Source: Dehalococcoidia bacterium
GTDB lineage: Bacteria; Chloroflexota; Dehalococcoidia; Dehalococcoidales; Fen-1064
Length of the DNA: 12,390 bases
Direction: 5' to 3'
Assembly: GCA_003153955.1 (NCBI GenBank)
Contig: PMCB01000131.1
Coordinates: 17,561 to 29,950, forward strand
Below, piece by piece: positions 1 to 6,732 of this stretch. The notes under the pieces were generated by a model, which saw only the letters and a program-made list of their open reading frames with translations, did no database searches and was not told the DNA's origin. Every line of letters begins with the position of its first letter. Within the stretch, counting starts at the first letter, position 1. The position numbers and the translations under genes are program-made.

Positions 1-205
1 CGATGATGGGCCCGGGATTTCCGAGGCAAATCTGAAACGGATATTTGACCCGTTTTTCACGACTAAAGAAGTCGGAAAAGGCACAGGACTCGGCCTCAGC
101 ATCTGTCATGGGATTGTCACCGAACACGGCGGCCAGATTTATGCAAAAAGCGAAATCGGGCAGGGAGCTACATTTATTGTGGAACTACCGCTTGACGCAC
201 ATTAG
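1..205 (+). CDS. Sensor histidine kinase, C-terminal fragment (5' end outside window)
   Basis: This is the last 67 codons of a two-component sensor kinase, read in frame from base 2 to the TAG at 203-205. The visible part is the end of the HATPase_c (GHKL) ATP-binding domain. It shows the G1 box DDGPGIS, the F box FDPFFTTK and the G2 box GTGLGLS, in the usual order and spacing, followed by the normal last strands ([21 protein letters not shown]). The family autophosphorylates a histidine and passes the phosphate to a response regulator. The next gene, 61 bases downstream on the same strand, is a response regulator, so the two are probably a cognate pair in one operon. The sensing domain and the phosphorylated His lie outside the window, so the signal is unknown. 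The pattern [18 protein letters not shown] is typical of NtrB/PAS-type kinases. Confidence 0.93.
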   Translation, partial: DDGPGISEANLKRIFDPFFTTKEVGKGTGLGLSICHGIVTEHGGQIYAKSEIGQGATFIVELPLDAH

Positions 206-266
206 TGTAAACCGAGGGCATTGAAATAATCAGAACTTTGTGAAAATACATAAAGAAGGGTTAAAT

Positions 267-1298
267 ATGGCCAACCACGATTATAAAATTCTGATAGTTG
301 ATGATGAGACCGCTATCAGGCGGCTCCTTCGTCAGAAACTTTCAAAAGAAGAGTATCAGTGTGAAGAGGCCGGCAGTTCGGATGAAGCCCTGGAAAAATT
401 GAAAACTTTTCCAGCTAACCTGATAATGCTGGATATGAAAATGCCCGGCAAGTCTGGAATGGAACTGTTGCCGGAATTAAAGACCGCCTTCCCCGATACA
501 GCTGTAATTATGGCTACCGCCGTGGCGGAAGCCGACCTTGCGATCCAATGCATGAAGCTGGGCGCTGATGATTATATTACCAAACCGTTTAACCTTGACG
601 AAATAACCTCTAACATAGAGAAAACTCTAGATAAAAAAATGCTCGAACTCAAGATCAGGGATTACCAGGACCAATTGCAGCAGAAAGTGGAACAGCAGAC
701 CAAAGAAATCCGCCGGCTTTTTCTCGGTTCTATCGAATCGCTGGTTTTTGCCCTCGAAGCCAAGGATAAATACACCGCCGGACACTCGCGGCGGGTAACC
801 GAAATCGCGTTAACTATCGGGCAGCAGCTCGAATTATCTAAAGATGATTTAGACGACCTGCGGTGGGGAAGCCTGCTGCATGATGTCGGGAAAATTGCGG
901 TGGACCACTTTATTCAGAACAAACTGGGGAAACTGACCACCGAGGAATACGAACACGTGATGATTCATACGCAGGTCGGCGCCGGCATCGTGAGACCGGT
1001 GGTAAATGAAAAAGTAGTGGCGATCGTCGAACATCACCACGACCATTTTGACGGCTCCGGATTGCATCAGGTAATCGCCGGACTGGATATACCTTTAGGC
1101 GCCAGAATTCTGGCAGTCGCCGATGCTTTCGATGCCATGACATCCGACCGTCCTTATCGGCAGGCAATTCCGGAAAAAGAAGCCTGGCGGGAAATCAGAA
1201 GATGTTCCGGAACTCAATTCGATCCGTTAATCGTTACCGCTTTTCTGAAAACAGCGCCTTCCGGTATCCTGGGGAAAGATAAAGCCGCGGTAAAATAG
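267..1298 (+). CDS. Response regulator with HD (HD-GYP-like) phosphohydrolase output domain
   Basis: A 343-residue two-domain regulator. Residues about 5-120 form a receiver domain with the acidic pair D12/D13, phosphoacceptor D56 (LDMKMPG), T84 and K106 (TKPF). Residues about 117-152 are Gln/Lys/Glu-rich and probably a coiled coil. Residues about 155-330 form an HD phosphohydrolase domain with GHSRRV, H205-D206-V-G-K209, H234, the HHHDHFDG block at 256-263 and a conserved tail (IPLGARILAVADAFDAMTSDRPYR, GTQFDP). This matches the HD-GYP class of cyclic-di-GMP phosphodiesterases, but the GYP tripeptide reads GLH (265-267), so its substrate is uncertain. I prefer the ATG at 267, which has AGAAGGG six bases upstream; an in-frame GTG at 240 would add nine residues. 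The gene follows the kinase fragment and probably receives its phosphate from it. Confidence 0.93.
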   Translation: MANHDYKILIVDDETAIRRLLRQKLSKEEYQCEEAGSSDEALEKLKTFPANLIMLDMKMPGKSGMELLPELKTAFPDTAVIMATAVAEADLAIQCMKLGADDYITKPFNLDEITSNIEKTLDKKMLELKIRDYQDQLQQKVEQQTKEIRRLFLGSIESLVFALEAKDKYTAGHSRRVTEIALTIGQQLELSKDDLDDLRWGSLLHDVGKIAVDHFIQNKLGKLTTEEYEHVMIHTQVGAGIVRPVVNEKVVAIVEHHHDHFDGSGLHQVIAGLDIPLGARILAVADAFDAMTSDRPYRQAIPEKEAWREIRRCSGTQFDPLIVTAFLKTAPSGILGKDKAAVK

Positions 1299-1500
1299 TA
1301 AACTTTCTTTTACATATTTTGCCGATATTTTCCTTTGGTCCTCGTAAAAAACTTTTTGAATCTTTTTCAACGTTCCTGCTTTTGCACACCCAAACAAATA
1401 CACATATTTCCGCTGACAGGAAAAGCATGGTTGCTATTTAGTACCTGATTATTGGAATATTAAGGGAAGGGTCGCGGTTTTTAAAAGGAGTATTGTTTAG

Positions 1501-1803
1501 ATGGTTAAACATGTTGTAATGTGGAAACTCAAAGATTTCGCCGAAGGAGCAGGTAAAAAGGCAAATGCCCTGAAAATCAAATCAAGTCTTGAGGGACTTA
1601 AGTCCAAAATACAGGAAATCAAATTTCTTGAGGTTGGCGTGAGCATCAGCGATGCCCCGGATTTCTACGATATGGTGTTGATTTCAGAGTTCAAAGACAT
1701 GCGCGACATGGAATCTTATCGGAATCATCCCGAACATGTCAAAGCGGCCGAATTCATCGGTAAAGTCCAGTTCGAAAGGAAAGTGGTGGATTATACTGTT
1801 TAG
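1501..1803 (+). CDS. Dabb-family (stress-responsive A/B barrel) small protein
   Basis: A 100-residue protein matching the Dabb family along its whole length. It has the N-terminal strand MVKHVVMWKLKDFAEG, a Lys-rich helix with SSLEGLKSKI, the second strand FLEVGVSISDAPDFYDMVLISEF and the hallmark YRNHPEHVKAAEFIGKV before a final VVDY strand. These proteins form dimeric alpha/beta barrels. Members have been linked to stress responses in plants, but the bacterial versions generally have no assigned reaction, so I give no substrate. The start is supported by AAAAGGAG ending ten bases before the ATG. The gene stands alone: 202 bases separate it from the regulator upstream, and it converges with the EFR1 gene 29 bases downstream. 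There are no cysteines and no signal peptide, so it should be cytosolic. Confidence 0.9.
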   Translation: MVKHVVMWKLKDFAEGAGKKANALKIKSSLEGLKSKIQEIKFLEVGVSISDAPDFYDMVLISEFKDMRDMESYRNHPEHVKAAEFIGKVQFERKVVDYTV

Positions 1804-1832
1804 AATAGGTCGGAACGGGCACCGGATATCGG

Positions 1833-2615
1833 CTAACGTTTATTCAGCACGTCCTTTAATTGAATCTCCGGTTGGTGGTAGCGGGGATATTTCTCCGTAT
1901 TTTTGCCATATTGGATAGCTTCCTGCGGACACCACTCCAGGCATGCGTAGCACTGCTCGCATTTGTAGTTCCAAACCGGTTTGCCGTCGGTGAGCGAGAT
2001 GTTTTGCGCCGGGCAGACCTTGGCGCAGATACCGCATTTATTGCATTTTTTATCGGTTTTGAAGCTACGGTCCATTTTCGCCAGATTGGGTGTCGCAAGG
2101 TGATAAACAGCAGTAAATATTATTCTCTGCCACAGCCGACCTGTCTCTACCGACTTTGTTTCTCTGTTTTTAACGACGGCACTGATTTGAGTGATTTTCT
2201 GTCTGGCGACGTCAAAACATTGCTGCTGGTGTTCCATTGTGCCGGGGTCGCCCCACGGAACGTAGTTGGAAGGCATCTTAATATCAAAACCGGAATTGAG
2301 CATGAGATTTTTCTTTTTCAAAACACTCTTGAGTTGTACCAGTGTATTCGCAATCTGACCGGCATTTACCCCGAGGGCGAACACATATTTGGGCTGTAAT
2401 GACTTCAGTTCGTCTGTAAATTTCAATACGGGCGGCGGCACGCCCCACATGTGCACCGGAAAAACCAGTCCGGCTGCTTCTAACCCGGGTTCGATTTTAC
2501 CGGTATAATATCCGGAAATGGCGATTAATTCGGTATCACCCAGTTCTTTCGCCAGCAACCGGGCTGCCCATAAAGAGTTACCGGAACCTGTGTAGTAAAA
2601 AATCGCTTTTCTCAT
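1833..2615 (-). CDS. EFR1-type protein: flavodoxin-like domain plus two 4Fe-4S clusters
   Basis: A 260-residue cytosolic redox protein. The N-terminal part (about 1-150) is flavodoxin-like, with the FMN phosphate-binding loop YYTGSGNS right after the first strand. The C-terminal part carries a tandem bacterial ferredoxin domain. Its Cys sets are C191/C194/C197/C201 (CNKCGICAKVCP) and C219/C222/C225/C229 (CEQCYACLEWCP), enough for two 4Fe-4S clusters. The layout fits the EFR1 family, whose electron partners are not known in general. An ATG at 2624 is also in frame, but GGGGA lies at 2625-2629, only next to that codon and nine bases from the ATG at 2615, so 2615 is the better start. It lies 18 bases after the MarR gene and is very likely co-transcribed with it and controlled by it. 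Confidence 0.9.
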   Translation of the reverse strand: MRKAIFYYTGSGNSLWAARLLAKELGDTELIAISGYYTGKIEPGLEAAGLVFPVHMWGVPPPVLKFTDELKSLQPKYVFALGVNAGQIANTLVQLKSVLKKKNLMLNSGFDIKMPSNYVPWGDPGTMEHQQQCFDVARQKITQISAVVKNRETKSVETGRLWQRIIFTAVYHLATPNLAKMDRSFKTDKKCNKCGICAKVCPAQNISLTDGKPVWNYKCEQCYACLEWCPQEAIQYGKNTEKYPRYHQPEIQLKDVLNKR

Positions 2616-2633
2616 AAAACGCATTCCCCATGA

Positions 2634-3065
2634 TTATTTTTGCAGCGATTGCAGGGCTGTAAACAGTTTTGATTTTTCTGCCCGCCCGAAAAATTCAATG
2701 TCGGCTTGCAGCACTTTTTCCAGCGCGGCCGTAATGATATCACAACCGGCTTGGGTAATTTCCAGCACATTAGCCCGGGTGTCGGCTGGATGCGGTTTAC
2801 GGGTAATATATTTCGCTTTTTCCAGCGCACGGACAACCTTCGATGTCAGCATCTGGTTGCTTTTAGTGTAACCAGCCAGACATGATTGGGTGATTTCCCG
2901 CTCTGTGTAACAGAGCCACGCCAGCGAGACCAGATGTAGATATTGGGACTGATTGAGATCAAATTCCGCGAGTATGGCGTTAATCTTTTTCTCCCAGGTA
3001 TTGTTGACCTGCCACAAACGGAAGGTGGTATAGTTTTCCGGATTTGGATAATTAATTGTGTTCAT
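2634..3065 (-). CDS. MarR-family transcriptional regulator
   Basis: A 143-residue protein with the size and pattern of a MarR winged-helix repressor. It has an N-terminal dimerisation helix (TFRLWQVNNTWEKKINAILAEFDL), the HTH region with TKSNQMLTSKVVRALEKAKYI at about 67-87, a wing with D95 and R97 (HPADTRANVLEIT), and a long C-terminal dimerisation helix. MarR proteins usually repress their own operon and respond to small ligands or thiol oxidation. C52, C62 and C108 are present but nothing marks them as sensors. It is the first gene of a two-gene unit with the EFR1 protein. A near-consensus promoter and a 33-bp inverted repeat sit directly in front of the ATG, as expected for autoregulation. 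There is no Shine-Dalgarno sequence, and the transcript may be almost leaderless. Confidence 0.9.
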   Translation of the reverse strand: MNTINYPNPENYTTFRLWQVNNTWEKKINAILAEFDLNQSQYLHLVSLAWLCYTEREITQSCLAGYTKSNQMLTSKVVRALEKAKYITRKPHPADTRANVLEITQAGCDIITAALEKVLQADIEFFGRAEKSKLFTALQSLQK

Positions 3066-3068
3066 AAT

Positions 3069-3101
3069 TACTAAACAAGATTATATTAAACATGGTTAGT
3101 A
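3069..3101 (-). promoter_or_regulatory. Probable MarR operator (33-bp inverted repeat over the -10)
   Basis: An imperfect inverted repeat whose outer arms read TACTAA and TTAGTA. Aligning the repeat with its own reverse complement gives matches at 12 of 16 arm positions on each side of one central base. It covers the -10 element and the expected transcription start of the MarR gene, so a bound dimer would block RNA polymerase. That this MarR binds it is an inference from position and symmetry. Confidence 0.65.
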
Positions 3102-3109
3102 TATGTCAA
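3080..3109 (-). promoter_or_regulatory. Sigma-70-type promoter for the marR-EFR1 operon
   Basis: On the minus strand there is a perfect -35 TTGACA (3104-3109), an 18-base spacer and a perfect -10 TATAAT (3080-3085). The start site would be expected near 3072-3073, only about seven bases before the ATG at 3065. This is the strongest promoter match in the window. Confidence 0.8.
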
Positions 3110-3243
3110 GAGCAGTAAGATCTTGTCCTGTAAATAGAGAACGATTGAAAAAATAAAAAATTAACCAATTAGAAATTATTTGGAATTTCTCGCTTCGCTA
3201 TTGGAATTTTGGTGGTGTGGTCTGTTGAGGGAGAAGGAAAATA

Positions 3244-3319
3244 TGGTGGAGCTGAGGGGGGTCGAACCCCTTACCTATTCAATGCCATTGAATCGCTCTC
3301 CCAGTTGAGCTACAGCCCC
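3244..3319 (-). tRNA. tRNA-Ala (anticodon GGC), CCA encoded
   Basis: A 76-base cloverleaf including a genomically encoded CCA at 3244-3246. The acceptor arms are GGGGCTG and CAGCTCC with one G-T pair, and the discriminator is A. The D arm is GCTC/GAGC, the anticodon arm ATTCA/TGAAT with loop ATGGCAT (anticodon GGC), the variable loop AGGTA, and the T arm AGGGG/CCCCT with loop TTCGACC. The GGC anticodon reads the alanine codons GCC and GCU. All stems pair fully. It lies between the marR operon and the end of clpC on the same strand as both. Confidence 0.97.
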
Positions 3320-3327
3320 AATTCACA

Positions 3328-3357
3328 ACTTTACCAGAATATCCCATAAAAAGGCAA
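3328..3357 (-). promoter_or_regulatory. Possible promoter for tRNA-Ala
   Basis: On the minus strand, TTGCCT (3352-3357) and TAAAGT (3328-3333) are separated by 18 bases. Both hexamers match the consensus at four of six positions. The start would fall about two bases before the tRNA 5' end. Read-through from clpC with processing is the alternative. Confidence 0.3.
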
Positions 3358-3376
3358 GCCCCTCTTAAAAATTGAA

Positions 3377-3409
3377 GGGGCAAGTTACATTTTTCAAATA
3401 ACCTGCCCC
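3377..3409 (-). terminator. Hairpin downstream of clpC, probable terminator
   Basis: Arms GGGGCA-a-GTTA (3377-3387) and TAAC-c-TGCCCC (3399-3409) form an 11-position stem with one mismatch and an 11-base loop. On the minus strand it is followed by TTCAATTTTT, which is a fair T-rich tail for ending clpC transcription. On the plus strand it is followed by TTTTGTTTATT, so it could act in both directions. Confidence 0.6.
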
Positions 3410-3424
3410 TTTTGTTTATTCTGG

Positions 3425-3440
3425 ACCCTTGAAAAAGGGT
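3425..3440 (-). terminator. Small hairpin just after the clpC stop codon
   Basis: A perfect six-base stem, ACCCTT and AAGGGT, closes a four-base loop seven bases beyond the clpC stop. There is no clean T tract behind it on the minus strand. It may stabilise the 3' end or assist the larger hairpin at 3377-3409. Confidence 0.35.
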
Positions 3441-3447
3441 ATTAACT

Positions 3448-5886
3448 TTATTTTTTCTTTTTCGTAAAAGTCAGGCCGTCATCGCCGCTGTCAACCACGA
3501 TTGTATCGCCTTCTTTAAATTCACCGCCCAGCACTTTTACCGCCAGCGGATTCTCGACATATTTCTCCAGCGCGCGGCGCAGCGGCCGGGCGCCGTAAAC
3601 CGGGTCATAACCCTCGTTCGCCAGCCATGATTTGGCTTTTTCAGTGATTTCCACGCTTAATTTACGCTCGGCCAGCCGTTTCTGCAAATCTTTGGCCAGC
3701 AGGTCAACCACCTGACGCAGCTGTTCTTCATTCAGTTCATGGAAAACGATAATTTCGTCCAGCCGGTTGAGGAATTCAGGACGGAAAGTCTTCTTGACCT
3801 CGATCATGACCTTCTCTTTCATTTCCTCATAATTGGTTCTCTGCGCTTTGGCCTGGTCTTTTTTCGTGGAGAAACCCATCGCGGATTCGCGTTTGATGAG
3901 TTCCACGCCGGCATTACTCGTCATGATAATAACAGTATTTTTAAAATCTACCGTCCTGCCGTGACCGTCGGTCATTCGGCCGTCGTCCAGCACCTGGAGC
4001 AAACTGTTAAACACTTCCGGGTTCGCCTTTTCAATTTCATCGAGTAAAATCACGCGGTACGGACGACGTCTGACCGCTTCGGTCAGTTGGCCGCCCTCGT
4101 CATAACCGACATAACCCGGCGGTGACCCTATTAACCGGGAAACGGTATGCTTTTCCTGATATTCAGACATATCGAGTCGTATCATTGCGTTCTCATCGTC
4201 GAATAGGAACCAGGCCAACGTCCGCGCCAGTTCCGTCTTACCGACTCCGGTCGGCCCCAGGAACAGGAAACTGCCGATGGGCCGTTTCGGGTCTTTCAGA
4301 CCGGAGCGGCTGCGGCGGATTGCTTGGGAGATCGCCTTGACGGCTTCCTCCTGATCGATGAGTCTTTCATGGATACGGTCTTCCATCTGAAGAAGTTTTT
4401 CGGATTCGCCTTCCAGCATTTGAGAGACCGGGATCCCCGTCCAGTTGGAAACCAGTTGCGCGATTTGTTCTTCGGTAACCTCGCCGCTGATTTTTGCTTT
4501 CTTCAACCATTTGTTTTTAGCGGTATTATACTCGTCTTCCACACGCAGATATTCCGCTCGCAATTTTGCAGCGTCTTCGTATGCCTGACGTTGGGATGCG
4601 GCTTCTTCTTCGTTTTTGAGTTGATTTACTTTCTTTTCCAGTTCTTTGACCTCTGCCGGTGCGCTTTCAGTATCCATCCTCAGTTTACTGGCGGCTTCAT
4701 CGATTAAATCAATCGCTTTATCCGGCAGGAACCGGTCGGCAATATACCGTTTACTTAAATTTGCCGCCGCTTCCAGCGCCCCGTCTGTGATTTTAACCTT
4801 ATGGTGGGCTTCATAAAGCGGACGCAGGCCGCGCAGCATTTCCACCGTAGTTTCTACTGACGGTTCGCTTAAGAATACCGGCTGCAGGCGTCTTTCGAGC
4901 GCTTTATCTTTTTCAATAAATCTGTGATATTCGTCCAACGTCGTCGCACCGATGCACTGTAATTCACCGTGCGCCAAGGCCGGTTTCAGCATATTACTGG
5001 CATCCATTGCGCCCTCGGCCGCGCCCGCCCCGACCAATGTGTGGATCTCATCGATAAAAAGGACTATTTCGCCTTTAGATTGGCGCACTTCATCCATTAC
5101 GGCTTTCAGGCGTTCCTCAAATTCACCACGGAATTTTGTACCGGCCACCAGCGCGCCCATATCCAGGGCAATTACCTTGCGCCCTTTTAAAGAATTCGGC
5201 ACATCATCGGCCGCAATCTTCTGGGCTAGGCCTTCAGCAATCGCTGTTTTTCCGACGCCGGCTTCCCCGACAATGACGGGATTATTCTTGGTGCGGCGGG
5301 TCAATATTTGCGCCACCCGTTTGATTTCGTTTTCTCTCCCGATAACCGGGTCCAGCTTTCCTTCCCGCGCCATTTCCGTCAAATCGCGGCCGTATTTTTG
5401 CAGGGAACGGTACTTGCTCTCCGCCCGCGCATCGGTGACGCGGTGCCCTCCGCGGAGCTTCTGCAGGGCCGTATATATTTTTTCTTTATCCAGGCCGAAG
5501 TTGCGCAGGATATTAAATGCTTCACCGCTGCCCTCGCCGGCAATGGCGATAAAAATGTGCTCGGTGCTGATGAAATCGTCTTTCAGTCTTTTTGCTTCGG
5601 CGTCGGCAGCATTAAATAAGATAAAAATGCGCGGCGTTGGGTACATCTGCGGCGAAGCGTTGTGAACCTTGGGCATCCGCTCCAGCACTGCTTCAACCTG
5701 CGATTTCATGGCATCGACATCGATGTTAAGGTCATGGATGATTTCCGGTACGATACCCTTTTCCTGGGCTAACAGAGCATATAAAATATGTTCGACGTCC
5801 CACAAACCGTGGCTGTATTGTGCAACCAGCTGCTGGGATGCGATAATCGCATCCCAGGCCATTTCTGTAAATTTTTCCTGTCTCAT
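3448..5886 (-). CDS. clpC: ClpC-type AAA+ unfoldase, ATPase subunit of Clp protease
   Basis: An 812-residue HSP100 protein of normal ClpC length. It has two Clp_N repeats (about 3-145). The first AAA+ domain has Walker A GEAGVGKT (207-214), Walker B VLFIDE (275-280) and Arg fingers R332/R333. A short middle region holds a UVR-like YEDAAKLRAEY (436-446). The second AAA+ domain has GPTGVGKT (544-551), LLDEIE (614-619), the pore loop GYVG (591-594) and sensor 2 GARPLRR (765-771). The short middle domain and the MGF tripeptide (670-672) in the ClpP-docking position favour ClpC over ClpB. The first pore loop reads KFRG where Tyr is usual. The ATG has GGAGGG five bases upstream. The gene starts 15 bases after the hydrolase-like gene and should be in its operon. 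No CIRCE or ctsR/mcsAB neighbour is seen. Confidence 0.95.
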   Translation of the reverse strand: MRQEKFTEMAWDAIIASQQLVAQYSHGLWDVEHILYALLAQEKGIVPEIIHDLNIDVDAMKSQVEAVLERMPKVHNASPQMYPTPRIFILFNAADAEAKRLKDDFISTEHIFIAIAGEGSGEAFNILRNFGLDKEKIYTALQKLRGGHRVTDARAESKYRSLQKYGRDLTEMAREGKLDPVIGRENEIKRVAQILTRRTKNNPVIVGEAGVGKTAIAEGLAQKIAADDVPNSLKGRKVIALDMGALVAGTKFRGEFEERLKAVMDEVRQSKGEIVLFIDEIHTLVGAGAAEGAMDASNMLKPALAHGELQCIGATTLDEYHRFIEKDKALERRLQPVFLSEPSVETTVEMLRGLRPLYEAHHKVKITDGALEAAANLSKRYIADRFLPDKAIDLIDEAASKLRMDTESAPAEVKELEKKVNQLKNEEEAASQRQAYEDAAKLRAEYLRVEDEYNTAKNKWLKKAKISGEVTEEQIAQLVSNWTGIPVSQMLEGESEKLLQMEDRIHERLIDQEEAVKAISQAIRRSRSGLKDPKRPIGSFLFLGPTGVGKTELARTLAWFLFDDENAMIRLDMSEYQEKHTVSRLIGSPPGYVGYDEGGQLTEAVRRRPYRVILLDEIEKANPEVFNSLLQVLDDGRMTDGHGRTVDFKNTVIIMTSNAGVELIKRESAMGFSTKKDQAKAQRTNYEEMKEKVMIEVKKTFRPEFLNRLDEIIVFHELNEEQLRQVVDLLAKDLQKRLAERKLSVEITEKAKSWLANEGYDPVYGARPLRRALEKYVENPLAVKVLGGEFKEGDTIVVDSGDDGLTFTKKKK

Positions 5887-5901
5887 AACTACCCTCCGGG
5901 G

Positions 5902-6732
5902 TTAATGTTTCTCGCCAAAGGAGTCGTTCAGAAATTTGGTAATCCGCCCTTTGACTTCAGGGAATTCCCACTGATACTCGTGTCCCGGTGTGTTGATACA
6001 ATTTGTAAATTTCACCGGTTTCCCCTGCATTTTATAATTAAACCAACGTACAAATGCTCTAAAGTATGATTTTGTCCCCTGCCAGAGGTCCCGCTGGCAC
6101 ATCGGATCTTTCATAAAACCGTTATTATCGATTGCCAAATTTCTTCCGGTCAGCCGACGGCGGCGCATATGCGCGAAAAACGTTCCCAGCTCGATACTGT
6201 AAACCCGGTCATTGGCGCCCAATACCATTAACGCTTTATTATCGAAAGCCGCGCCCTGGCTGGCGCCTACCAATATTATTTTCAGCTGCGGCAAATTCGC
6301 CGTGAGAAATTTCAATTCTGCCGCAAATACCTCAGCCCGGAAAGACTTACCAAAAACAAAAAACTGGCCCTCTCGAATCCAGCTCGGTCTCCCCCACAGC
6401 TCATCACCGCTGCGGAAGTATTGCTTAACAATGTAACTATACCCGAGTTTTTCTAGTGTGGCTGTGACTCCGGTCACAATACTCTTTTCCCAGTCCTGTA
6501 AATTATCCCAATTCGCATTTCCCCAACCGCCGGGACTGTGAATCACCAGAATTTCCGAAGTACGGGCTGCTGAGTAAATTTCCTGAAGGCTGTTAAAAAA
6601 CAGCTTCCGTTTTTTACTGTTGTGGGGAAAAAGTTCCGCCGCCAATTGGACGGCTTCTTCTACAATTGGTTGGGGTTTCTCTGCAGTAGTATCCGGAACG
6701 TCACTGACCGATTTTGTCCGCTGCTTTATCAA
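5902..6732 (-). CDS. Alpha/beta-hydrolase-like protein of unknown function
   Basis: A 276-residue protein that I cannot assign to a named family. It looks like an alpha/beta-hydrolase fold. An early strand ILVIHSPGGWG (61-71) may form the oxyanion region, a strand then runs into a nucleophile elbow GASQG (156-160, Ser158), and a late His (H251, in NTPGHEYQWEFPEV) sits where the catalytic His is expected. The acid residue is not clear. No signal peptide or membrane helix is seen. I chose the TTG at 6732 because GGGAG lies seven bases upstream and no ATG occurs before residue 189. Extending the frame further up would run only through the upstream coding sequence. The gene overlaps the VTT-methyltransferase gene by 32 bases and clpC follows 15 bases later. 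A lipid or ester substrate is a guess from context. Confidence 0.75.
   Translation of the reverse strand: MIKQRTKSVSDVPDTTAEKPQPIVEEAVQLAAELFPHNSKKRKLFFNSLQEIYSAARTSEILVIHSPGGWGNANWDNLQDWEKSIVTGVTATLEKLGYSYIVKQYFRSGDELWGRPSWIREGQFFVFGKSFRAEVFAAELKFLTANLPQLKIILVGASQGAAFDNKALMVLGANDRVYSIELGTFFAHMRRRRLTGRNLAIDNNGFMKDPMCQRDLWQGTKSYFRAFVRWFNYKMQGKPVKFTNCINTPGHEYQWEFPEVKGRITKFLNDSFGEKH

Noticed and set aside
240..266. GTG at 240 as start of the response regulator
   Set aside because: The added nine residues are before the usual receiver start, and the ATG at 267 has AGAAGGG at good distance.
1299..1500. A terminator for the regulator gene and promoter for the Dabb gene
   Set aside because: The spacer is T- and A-rich with only short inverted matches (TTGAA/TTCAA). 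CTGACA and TATTTA with a 16-base spacer is too weak a promoter match to report as a feature.
1860..2399. A 179-codon open frame on the plus strand opposite the EFR1 gene
   Set aside because: It is antisense to the ferredoxin and flavodoxin coding sequence, whose Cys motifs are intact, and it shows no recognisable domain.
3066..3240. CIRCE or another known heat-shock operator around clpC or the tRNA spacer
   Set aside because: No TTAGCACTC/GAGTGCTAA-type repeat is present near the clpC start or elsewhere in the spacers.
4952..5665. A 237-codon open frame on the plus strand opposite clpC
   Set aside because: It lies fully antisense to the well-conserved clpC sequence, is rich in Ser/Arg/Ala as antisense frames are, and has no ribosome site or family motif.
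3448..5886. Calling the HSP100 gene clpB
   Set aside because: ClpB has a long coiled-coil middle domain and no ClpP-docking tripeptide; this protein has a short UVR-like middle region and MGF at 670-672.
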